From contig JAURVB010013874.1 of the NCBI GenBank assembly GCA_033002965.1, forward strand, positions 186,001 to 250,000: a DNA stretch of 64,000 nt, in the 5' to 3' direction. The translations under genes were made by a program, and so were the position numbers. Numbering within the stretch: the stretch's first letter is position 1; each line of letters starts with the position of its first letter. Below, one piece after another: positions 1-9,008 of this stretch. Below the pieces are notes generated by a model, which made no database searches, was not told the origin of the DNA, and saw only the letters and a program-made list of their open reading frames with translations. Source of the DNA: Piper betle (Eukaryota > Streptophyta > Magnoliopsida > Piperales > Piperaceae).

Positions 1-1
1 C

Positions 2-163
2 GGCAACGCTGCGACTCAGGCCACGCTCCTCCTCGGCATGTTCCCCAGCGATGGGTACACGCTGGTCGAGGAGAAGGGCACGCTCAAGCTCGGTTGGAAG
101 GACCTTTGCTTGCTCACTGCCTCTGCATGGCGCCCCGTCGCCATGGCCGCCGCCGCCGCCTCT
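2..163 (+). other. Open reading frame fragment entering from the left edge, unidentified
   Basis: A GC-rich frame is open from base 2 to a TAG-free TAA stop at 161-163, encoding about 53 residues rich in Ala, Leu and Gly and ending in an alanine run. It might be the 3' end of a coding exon whose start lies outside the window. No domain is recognisable. A short CTT microsatellite follows at about 171-190. The sequence then turns AT-rich. No family is assigned and it may be fortuitous. Confidence 0.2.
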
Positions 164-299
164 AGATAAATCTTCTTCTTCTTCTTCTTCCGTCTTCCAC
201 CACCCCTTGATCTTCTTTCTAGTAAGATTGACCTTGGTGCAATTTGCAGATGGTATACTAAGTAAATCACGGTGATTATGAACGGAGAGGGATTAAATT

Positions 300-2838
300 G
301 GCAATTGTGATATCTGGGTTTGATCTTGGATTTGGGAGGTTGATGTGAATCATAAATACAAGGAATTAGTATTGATCTTTCTTTTGTTGTTCTTGATGTC
401 AGGTGGTCCTTATTCCCATTAAATGTTACACAGACAGACTAACATTGATAGTTGCAGCTTTTTGATCTCTTGTCGTTTTCATGATTAATTGTGGCTGAGT
501 TTCAGAAACGTCGTCAAAGACGGGACTTGCGGGTAATTTGGTGTATGAGTTTAGTGTTAATAATAGATGGATTTCGAGATTGAGAGCTTATGGAAAGTTT
601 AAGTAAGATTAGGGTTAAAGATCCTAAGAGCAGGAGAAAGTGTTGACAAGTATATATCGACGTCTATTTTTGTGCAAGACCAGGCAGGCAGGCATGGAGA
701 GAAAGAGATGGATCATATGGGGAGTAGAGTACTTGGTACATCATTCACGAGTAGGCATTTCACTGGATTTTTTATTTGGAAGCTTGTTAAATATATCCGT
801 GAAAAATATAATTGCATGGACATCTTTTCGTTTGATGTTTTGGAACTGGTAAAAATAGTTTTTTTAACAATAGCAAATAGGTAATTGCAGATAATTTAAC
901 TATAGCCAGTAGAGACATTACGGATTCCGTATTGTTACTTAGGTCTTGAATTTTAGCTACTACTGTAACTAGCTGGCTTAGAAATGCTTAATTAGGGTAA
1001 CTAAAACAACCACCTTGAGTTTTAACCCAAAATAAAATGGCGATAGTTCTAAAATGAACCCAATTTTGGAACTGCATTCCTATATATGAATTCAAATCTA
1101 TCAACTTTTATTAATGTTAATGTTATATCTGTTTATCTTCTAAGCGGAACTAATGGTAGGCCCCTGTAATAACTCTAATTCTATTATGACCGCTCCCCAT
1201 ATTTTTGTTTTTTCAACTCCCAATAATTTTTTAAATTAGGCTCTATTTTATAGTTTTTTGAATCGAACTCCATTGATGATTTCTGGGCAATTTTTATGTT
1301 CGACTCTCTGGTTCAAGTAATTAAAGTTTTTAAAATATATTAATTTTCTTTTGATTAAATAAATTAATGTTTTAATAAGATATAAATTATATATTTATCA
1401 ATTTTAAAATAGTAAGTTTTAAAAAGAATAATCAATACTTATTTTATATCACTTTTATTTGATAAATTGAAAATTTGTGTAATTAATTTTGAGACAACTT
1501 AGAGTCCACAGTATACCAAGTCCACTACTTTTTAATGGCTCAAAAAAAAACTCTATGTACGCAAAATTATTTATTGGGCTAATTTAATATATTTATCAAT
1601 ACTAGCTTATGTTATTAGGTCGAGCGAAAATGGGTAGAGTGGTAATTAAATTTTTGTGAGATCAACTTAGGGCCAGTAATGTTGTAAGAGACTTGCGGAA
1701 CTAATTAAATGCTTTGATCAATAGTAATTAAAAAAATTGAATAATAATATAAAGGCTCTAAGACCTGATTATTTTCCAAAATGGTTAATGACATATCATG
1801 CGATAGTCCTTACGTTGTCATTGACTCATTACTTCGAATTTTATCCCATGCCTAAGAGGAGATTATTGGCGCATTTATTAGCACCTAACTACAAGTTCCT
1901 ACGTGGATCTCTTAGTTTGATTATCAAAAGTATTGTGCATAACCCATGCTTAAAACATAAACATGGGAAATGATGGGCGTGGAGATTGTCGAATTCATTT
2001 TGCAATTGCACATTAACACACATTAAAAGTTATCGCCGCAATTGTTATTCTCCGAACAACGAAGAACAAGGATTTTGTTTTCATCTCCTTCGCTCTCATC
2101 GCAGGTGTTGAGCAGATAAAGCCATGCATTATCGAAAATGGTGATCAGAGCATGTTTGGTTTAGTTATTGTAAGGGCTCGGTTGGATATGTGCTGTTGTA
2201 TGTTTCTACGTAGACGTCTTTGCCTTTGTTATTACTCGTTTAAGCTCTAGCTCTTGTATGCTAATGTATTCCTCTTGGTAGCATGCCCAGTCTGTGTGAC
2301 AGTGCTAGTGCCCGCCCTCATCTCGTGTTTTCTATTATATAAGCTTCACTTTGAGATCTTAACTAATACTAATTTGATTTTGATTGTTCAGTTTTCTTTT
2401 TAAACAAATACCCATTTGTCCCATTATGTCTTGGTCGATAATTTCCATGTACACAATAAAAAAAACTTGAACATTTTGCAGCGTGAAAGGAGAGGGGGAG
2501 AGAAGAAAAAACATGGAAAGTATGTGGAAAGTTGTACATTGTAGACCGTAGTTGGGCTCCACATGCTAATCAGGGTCTACATCAGCGTGGCGTGTTAAAA
2601 TAATCACCGTTCATCTTGATCGATCATACATGCAGCCCTACAGTATAAAAGTACACCATTTTTCCACCGTTGATGCTTTATACAAAATGGAAAACAAGTT
2701 AAGCACAGGGCGTTTTCTTTCTAATGTAACTTTTTATTATTATAGTTACTAAGTATAATTGTTGTAACCTTAAATATTTCTGATCACAATAGGTCTTCAA
2801 TTATTGTTTATAGTATTTTCTATCTATCTAATTAATAC
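300..2838. other. AT-rich intergenic spacer
   Basis: About 2.5 kb of AT-rich sequence. The short open frames (for example at 640-884 and 1737-1973) have no recognisable domain, no consistent coding bias and no splice context. The spacer ends exactly at the AATAC target-site copy (2839-2843) of the LTR retrotransposon. Confidence 0.6.
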
Positions 2839-3017
2839 AATACTGTTCGTCCAAATTTTTCACCGCACCCCTCGGCTCAATCATGACGGTTAACCCAGCC
2901 AGTCGTGGTTGAACCCGTGGTTATGCCTAATTTAATAGAAATAAGATACGTGAGATTTATTCGGAAGGAGGGAAAGGGGTCCACGAGATTGAAGAAGACG
3001 AAGTGGAGGAAGACGAA

Positions 3018-3190
3018 GTCATTGCATTGAGAAGACGAAGTATTGCATTGAGAAGACGAAGTCATTGCATTGAGAAGACGAAGCATTGCATTGAGAAGAC
3101 GAAGTATTGCATTGAGAAGACGAAGTATTGCATTGAGAAGACGAAGTATTGCATTGGAGAAGACAAAGTCACAAACTCATTGCATTGAGG
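3018..3190 (+). repeat. 21-bp minisatellite inside the 5' LTR U3
   Basis: Repeats of about 21 bp, each holding the core ATTGCATTGAGAAGACGAAG with small variants, lie just upstream of the TATA box. The matching array in the 3' LTR has one more unit. Position in U3 suggests promoter or enhancer spacing effects, which is inference. Confidence 0.85.
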
Positions 3191-3214
3191 AAGACGAAGT
3201 TGCTGTTCGCTTAC

Positions 3215-3223
3215 TATAAATAA
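3215..3223 (+). promoter_or_regulatory. TATA box of the 5' LTR
   Basis: TATAAATAA directly follows the minisatellite and precedes a GC-richer stretch, as expected for the U3/R boundary. The likely RNA start is about 30 bp downstream, near 3245-3255. The identical motif recurs in the 3' LTR. Confidence 0.65.
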
Positions 3224-3972
3224 GGACGCCATTGCAGGTTGAAAGGGGGAGGGGCTGGAAAACGGTGTTCCACGCCCAGGCTGCTGCTGCTAGGAGGAGG
3301 ATGCCCTACTCCTCCATCCTTGCTTGTTGCTGCAGAGCTCCCTACTTGTTGCTGCTAGGAGGAGGACGCCCTACTCCTCCATCCTTGCTTGTTGCTGCTA
3401 GGAGGAGGACGCCCTACTCCTCCATCCTTGCTTGTTGCTGCCATTGCCTCCATCCTTGCTTGTTGCTGCCATTGCCTCCATCCTTGCTTGTTGCTGCCAT
3501 TGGAGAAGAAGCAAGGGGAAGGAAATGTCATGTTGCTGTCTTGCTGATTAAAGGAGTTGCTGAAATCCACCCTGCTGCAATTAAGGTCGCCATTGAAGGT
3601 TGATGTTGCTGCTAGGAGGAGGACACCTATGTTTGCTGAATTGAAGAAGGAGACTTGAAGAAGGAATTGCTGAAATACACCCTGCTGCAACTAAGGACGC
3701 CATTGAAGGAGACGCCTTGGAGGAGTTATTGCAATCCAGAGGAGGAAGACAATCTTTCCCTTCTGAAGTTGAAGCAGCATTGCAGTTGCAATTTTCATGC
3801 ATTCAAGCATGATATGTCTATGGAAATGAATAATTAGGATTGGAAATCGCCATCCCTTGGATACTTGTGACTCTTTAGTCTCATCCCGCTGTCTCTTTGC
3901 GCGGCAAGGGCGCCTCGGTCCCACCGAACCCTTCCAACCTCGACGCGGACGAACCCGTGCCCGAACATAAAT

Positions 3973-3990
3973 TGGCGACTCCACTGGGGA
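3973..3990 (+). other. Primer-binding site
   Basis: TGGCGACTCCACTGGGGA begins five bases after the 5' LTR. It is complementary to a tRNA 3' end of the form TCCCCAGTGGAGTCG plus CCA, which resembles plant tRNA-Arg acceptor stems (tRNA identity recalled, not searched). Confidence 0.8.
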
Positions 3991-4040
3991 CCGTCAAGAG
4001 GTAGCAGTGCAGCTTGAAGAGATAGTGTGGATAAAAGAAA

Positions 4041-6482
4041 ATGGCCCCCGAGACAAGGCATATGGCTAGACAAAGAGGTGCTAGTGAAGGAGAACCTTCT
4101 AACGCACCCACAAACCAACCTGAAGTGCAAATACCATCCATCACCAGCATGGGCGAGCCAGTCGCCTTGCAAAATGAAAACCCGAACTCGAACGAACAAC
4201 TTCGAGAACGGGTTAGACAACTTGAATCGGCACTTGACAATGCACTCGCCTTAAATAGGCGAGCATCCGTCGCAATGGGAAGTGCATCGAGAAGAGAAGA
4301 TGCCGACCTAGCAAACCGGCGAAGTCCAGACGAAGTGGACCAGCCTGCTAACCCACCGATGACAAGTAGTCTTACGGCACTATTGGAAAGGCCTTTGGCA
4401 ACCGCTCCAACAAGTGTGGATTTGTCAAATACCCCTCAGGTAGATAATATGTTTTCCAATGTCTCGGGATTTATGTCTCAAGCCTCACCCTTGATAATTT
4501 CGTCGTCCGAACCAAGTTGGACGCAACACTACCCAATTATACCCCCAAGTAGGACTGAAATTAGTCCACTACCACAGTCATCATGGTTCCCACAACCACC
4601 CCACTACCCACCACCATACCCGTACCCATGGTATAGCCCTGCTATCCCTCAATCATCAGTTTCTATGGCATTTCCACCGCCAATCACCACTGCGGTGTCC
4701 GCCTCAACGGCGACGCCCTTGATGTCAATGTTTCAGCCAACAATTCCAGCCACAGTAGCTCCGCTACCAGTTAATTATCCTCCACAAGTCTATCCTGCAA
4801 CAGTTCCTGTAGCACCAGTCGCACCAGTTGTGCCGATTCAGGATTCTCGATTTGATGAGTTAAAAGCCGCGATGGATGCACAAGCCGCATTAATCGCCGC
4901 ATTGATAGCTCAAAAGGACAAAGAACCTAGTAAAGTTGTAAAGCGTCTTCGTCCTTTAGCCGATGAAGTTTACACGGAAATTTTGCCGGAAAAATACAAG
5001 CGCCCAACTTTTACGAAGTTCGATGGAGACGGCAATCCGGGAGATCATGTCACAATTTTTGAAATTGAGTGTGGAACAATTGTGGCAAATGAAAAATTAA
5101 AGTTACAACAATTCCCGGCATCACTTAGCGGTAATGCCTTGAGATGGTTCAATAACCGCCCCTCTGGATCAATCAATTCATGGGATGAATTTGTTGAGCA
5201 GTTTACAGAACACTTTCAATCCATGGAAATTCCAGTGACAATAGAACACTTACGACAGTGTCGAAGGGAATCGGGTGAAGAATTTGCTACATATGTGAAA
5301 AGATTTAGAAGTCTGTCATCTCAGATGAAAGAGACCCCTGACATTAAGGAGCTTGTGAAGATTTGTGCAATGAACGCCGGATCAGCTGCATGGTTCTTAA
5401 GTGGTGCACAATGCAATACTTTTGAACAATTGTTTGAAAGGATGTTGATTTTTGAAGAACTTGGAAGGGTTTCTGCTTCTCTGAAAAATGCTAAGGCATC
5501 AACCAATGTTGTCACTGAACTTGGAGAACAAAGTCGGGAGAAACAACTAGAAAAGCCAAGGAACAACAATGAAGGGCAAAAGGTTGTGCCTCAACAACGG
5601 CGTGAATGGAGAAATATGGAAGATTACACCTTCAACACTAGAGATACTGAGAGATGGTTCGACGTGTTGAAGAGCAAAGGAAAGATCACTCCATGGATAC
5701 CAAAAAATCTACCAAGGCTAGAAGATGAAAAGAAGGAAAATTTTTGTCGATTTCATCAAATGCTTGGCCATCCAACGGTGCTATGTCGAGATGTGATGGA
5801 AAAGATCCAAGAGTTGCTGGACAAAGGAGATATAAAGTATAAAGCTGCTAATGCTAATGTGATGACAGTAAGCCACTTATCCTTACCAATGAAGTCTCAT
5901 AAAGGAAAAGAGAAACAAGGAGAGGAAATGGATGTCCCGATGGCTAATGTTGAAGACACAAAGGTGTCGCCTGCTTCCACTATAGAAGATAAAGGATGTT
6001 CTACACCTCTATCGATCCAAAAGTTTGAAGTCCAAGCTAATCAAGGAAAAAGACTTTTCGAAAAAGATGAGCTTGATAAAGAAAAGATGGAAGATCAGCT
6101 TGCTGTCAGAACAACTTCAACACAAAAGGAAGTCAAGTCAAAGATCTCAAAAACAAGACTTCGCTTGATGTGCAGCTTTGGCGGAAAGATAGTAATCCAG
6201 GGAAGGAAGCAACACTACTTTGGAGGAGACACACGACTGGTTGTACTGGAGCATGATTGTTCTTATTCAAGTCTTGTCGCCCAAATCAGGGGTACATGTT
6301 CTACCAGCATCCCTTTGGTGATTAAGTGTCAGCTACCCGGTAAAAGCTTCAATTACCTTATCACAATCGCCAATGATGAAGACTTGGTAAATGTAATCAA
6401 AGAACAAGAGGAGTTCAACACAAGTCATGAATCAACATCTCGTCTCCACTTCTTCGTGTCACCAAAGATGTCAAGATCGTAA
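4041..6482 (+). CDS. Retrotransposon Gag with C-terminal PB1 domain
   Basis: The 813-residue ORF starts at the first ATG after the primer-binding site. Residues 51-75 look like a coiled coil. About 165-260 is rich in Pro and Tyr. Residues about 320-430 match the Retrotrans_gag capsid family (PGDHVTIFE, ALRWFNN, WDEFVEQF and FATYVKRFRSLSSQ blocks). C569-x2-H572-x4-H577-x4-C582 is the CHHC knuckle variant seen in plant Ty3-like Gags, followed by a helix with ELLDKGDIKY. After an acidic/basic linker, residues 704-806 form a PB1 domain: basic first strand with RLRLMCSFGGKIV, then YFGGDTRLVVLEHDCSYSSL, IKCQLPG, and an acidic OPCA-like cluster around N778-D-E-D781. The order matches plant Phox/Bem1 PB1 domains. 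PB1 domains multimerise head to tail, so the tail may aid particle assembly or bind host PB1 proteins (inference). No pol frame follows; the ORF stops 372 bp before the 3' LTR. Confidence 0.92.
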   Translation: MAPETRHMARQRGASEGEPSNAPTNQPEVQIPSITSMGEPVALQNENPNSNEQLRERVRQLESALDNALALNRRASVAMGSASRREDADLANRRSPDEVDQPANPPMTSSLTALLERPLATAPTSVDLSNTPQVDNMFSNVSGFMSQASPLIISSSEPSWTQHYPIIPPSRTEISPLPQSSWFPQPPHYPPPYPYPWYSPAIPQSSVSMAFPPPITTAVSASTATPLMSMFQPTIPATVAPLPVNYPPQVYPATVPVAPVAPVVPIQDSRFDELKAAMDAQAALIAALIAQKDKEPSKVVKRLRPLADEVYTEILPEKYKRPTFTKFDGDGNPGDHVTIFEIECGTIVANEKLKLQQFPASLSGNALRWFNNRPSGSINSWDEFVEQFTEHFQSMEIPVTIEHLRQCRRESGEEFATYVKRFRSLSSQMKETPDIKELVKICAMNAGSAAWFLSGAQCNTFEQLFERMLIFEELGRVSASLKNAKASTNVVTELGEQSREKQLEKPRNNNEGQKVVPQQRREWRNMEDYTFNTRDTERWFDVLKSKGKITPWIPKNLPRLEDEKKENFCRFHQMLGHPTVLCRDVMEKIQELLDKGDIKYKAANANVMTVSHLSLPMKSHKGKEKQGEEMDVPMANVEDTKVSPASTIEDKGCSTPLSIQKFEVQANQGKRLFEKDELDKEKMEDQLAVRTTSTQKEVKSKISKTRLRLMCSFGGKIVIQGRKQHYFGGDTRLVVLEHDCSYSSLVAQIRGTCSTSIPLVIKCQLPGKSFNYLITIANDEDLVNVIKEQEEFNTSHESTSRLHFFVSPKMSRS

Positions 6483-6838
6483 TGCAACCAGACAAGGGAC
6501 AAGAAGTTGGGGGCTTCAATCAAAATCACTGCTGCTAGAAGGTTTAAAAGAGAAGCAGCCAACAACTCAACAAATAGTAGGAGGCATCATAAAAGATCAA
6601 GGTCACCTCCATACTATGGGCAGAAGAAGTTTGATGCCCTAAGGAAAAATCCACAAAAAGAAATTTGGATTTGGAGGCCACGAGTGTCGAGTGAGAGAGT
6701 CACTCCTTAAGATCAAAATGATGGTCAATGGCCACACTATAACCCACGAGGAGTCACCTTAGGCTAAATTATGAAAAAAAAAGAATGAAAAATGAATAAA
6801 AATGTTTTGCCGATTCTTCTTTCTCAGATTGCGAAAAA

Positions 6839-6854
6839 TCGGCAAGGGGGCTGA
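6839..6854 (+). other. Polypurine tract
   Basis: The run CGGCAAGGGGGCTGA directly abuts the first base of the 3' LTR, the usual plus-strand priming position. It is shorter and less pure than in many elements. Confidence 0.65.
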
Positions 6855-7978
6855 TGTTCGTCCAAATTTTTCACCGCACCCCTCGGCTCAATCATGACGG
6901 TTAACCCAGCCAGTCGTGGTTGAACCCGTGGTTATGCCTAATTTAATAGAAATAAGATACGTGAGATTTATTCGGAAGGAGGGAAAGGGGTCCACGAGAT
7001 TGAAGAAGACGAAGTGGAGGAAGACGAAGTCATTGCATTGAGAAGACGAAGTATTGCATTGAGAAGACGAAGTCATTGCATTGAGAAGACGAAGCATTGC
7101 ATTGAGAAGACGAAGCATTGCATTGAGAAGACGAAGTATTGCATTGAGAAGATGAAGTATTGCATTGGAGAAGACGAAGTATTGCATTGGAGAAGACAAA
7201 GTCACAAACTCATTGCATTGAGGAAGACGAAGTTGCTGTTCGCTTACTATAAATAAGGACGCCATTGCAGGTTGAAAAGGGGGAGGGGCTGGAAAACGGT
7301 GTTCCACGCCCAGGCTGCTGCTGCTAGGAGGAGGATGCCCTACTCCTCCATCCTTGCTTGTTGCTGCCATTGCCTCCATCCTTGCTTGTTGCTGCTAGGA
7401 GGAGGACGCCCTACTCCTCCATCCTTGCTTGTTGCTGCTAGGAGGAGGACGCCCTACTCCTCCATCCTTGCTTGTTGCTGCCATTGCCTCCATCCTTGCT
7501 TGTTGCTGCCATTGGAGAAGAAGCAAGGGGAAGGAAATGTCATGTTGCTGTCTTGCTGATTAAAGGAGTTGCTGAAATCCACCCTGCTGCAATTAAGGTC
7601 GCCATTGAAGGTTGATGTTGCTGCTAGGAGGAGGACACCTATGTTTGCTGAATTGAAGAAGGAGACTTGAAGAAGGAATTGCTGAAATACACCCTGCTGC
7701 AACTAAGGACGCCATTGAAGGAGATGCCTTGGAGGAGTTATTGCAATCCAGAGGAGGAAGACAATCTTTCCCTTCTGAAGTTGAAGAAGCATTGCAATTG
7801 CAATTTTCATGCATTCAAGCATGATATGTCTATGGAAATGAATAATTAGGATTGGAAATCGCCATCCCTTGGATACTTGTGACTCTTTAGTCTCATCCCG
7901 CTGTCTCTTTGCGCGGCAAGGGCGCCTCGGTCCCACCGAACCCTTCCAACCCGACGCGGACGAACCCGCGCCCGAACA
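6855..7978 (+). repeat. 3' LTR of the Gag-PB1 element
   Basis: Copy of the 5' LTR with the same ends. It has one extra unit in the 21-bp array (7029-7220) and a rearranged second array at 7330-7510. Unique-sequence differences include a GACGCC/GATGCC substitution and a G-tract change after the TATA box. It is followed by the AATAC duplication. Confidence 0.95.
7248..7256 (+). promoter_or_regulatory. TATA box of the 3' LTR
   Basis: TATAAATAA, 393 bases into the LTR versus 371 in the 5' LTR. The 22-bp difference is the extra minisatellite unit. It could drive read-out transcription towards the gene at 9 kb. Confidence 0.6.
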
Positions 7979-7983
7979 AATAC

Positions 7984-8870
7984 TTTGGTAAATAAACTCT
8001 TAATTCTTTTTAAACAAAATAAAACCCTGTGTTCCGTTAAGGAGTGGGTTTGGTGAAACGTTGGACAAAGCATGCATTATGTCTATATGTGCCCTTTTGC
8101 TTAACTTCGAATAAAAACTTGGTCATTTATGTCAAAATTCTTCCCAAATTAGTCACGATCAACATTCGATTAAGATAGGAATTTTTTTTGTTTTATATTT
8201 ATTATATCATTTAATTATTTTTTTAATTATGAATACTAATTTTTCTCACAAAAAAACTATTACCTCATTTATACAATCATTATTATCTTTTTTTCTTCTT
8301 AGCTTCTCTCAAGACACGTGATCATATAGTCGAATTTGATTACAAACGTTTCAAACATCGGTCAAATACTATGAGATCCCTCAACTATTCCTATATATAA
8401 TACCTATTAAGATAAGATTTTGTTTATAAGTAGAAATAGACTATAAATCTTTAACTTGGTTAATTACCTTTTAAAAATAATTTAGCCTATTAGTTTGCAC
8501 TTTGGGCTGTAGTTCCATGTTAGATGATGAGTTAGACTAGGGACATTAGTTAAGGCTGTCGATTACAGCCAGAGAATGATATGTGTTGATTCTAACAACG
8601 AGCAAAATGTAAGAATTTAAAAGACAAAATTTCTTAAAGTAGATGAATGGTGAGATCATTCAATTGATAAGGGAATGGACTATAAATCTTTAACTTGGTT
8701 AACCATTATTGAAGATATGACTTAACTCATTATGTTGCACTTTGAGCCAGGCCGTTATATACCATCATTTCATTGCCCATGCCCACCCTAGCTAGTTTTA
8801 TTTTTTATATTTTTTTGAAGGAAAGCTCTAATTTTGAATGCGTTTCTCCAAAGAGCCGGCTTGTAAATAA
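7984..8870. other. AT-rich intergenic spacer
   Basis: No coding or RNA gene was seen. The base composition changes to GC-rich near 8870, in front of the Gag-like gene. Confidence 0.6.
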
Positions 8871-9008
8871 TGGGCTCACGAGGACGAAGAACGGCTTTCC
8901 TCAATGGGCTTACCATTCTGAGCTCGCCCGATTGTCCGGCCCATTACTAGTTTCCTCCCCAAACCGCCCTCGCCGGCAGCGGCGCTCCTCCGACCTCGGC
9001 CGTCGTCG

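Larger units (their letters stand above)
2844..3967 (+). repeat. 5' LTR of the Gag-PB1 element
   Basis: Starts TGTTCGTCC and ends CCCGAACA. It contains a 21-bp GA-rich tandem array, a TATA box, and a second CT/GCTG-rich array around 3300-3490. It has the same total length as the 3' LTR although the two arrays differ in copy number, because the length changes cancel. Confidence 0.95.
2844..7978 (+). mobile_element. Complete non-autonomous LTR retrotransposon, Gag-only (TR-GAG type) with PB1-tailed Gag
   Basis: Two 1124-bp direct repeats (2844-3967 and 6855-7978), each starting TG and ending CA, bound a 2.9-kb interior. The whole is flanked by identical 5-bp duplications AATAC at 2839-2843 and 7979-7983, so insertion ends are exact. 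The interior has a tRNA primer-binding site, one 813-residue Gag-like ORF and a purine-rich tract before the 3' LTR. No protease, reverse transcriptase, RNaseH or integrase frame exists in the interior, so it must be mobilised by an autonomous partner. The Gag type and the primer site suit the Ty3/Gypsy superfamily (inference). Outside the internal arrays the LTRs differ by only a handful of substitutions and small indels, so the insertion is recent. Confidence 0.95.

Noticed and set aside
3018..3190. CRISPR-like appearance of regularly spaced 21-bp repeats
   Set aside because: Units are contiguous without unique spacers and lie in an LTR of a plant genome; it is a minisatellite.
2877..3690. 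Repeat-rich frames in the LTRs (also 6888-7702)
   Set aside because: They are translations of the 21-bp and CT-rich minisatellites.
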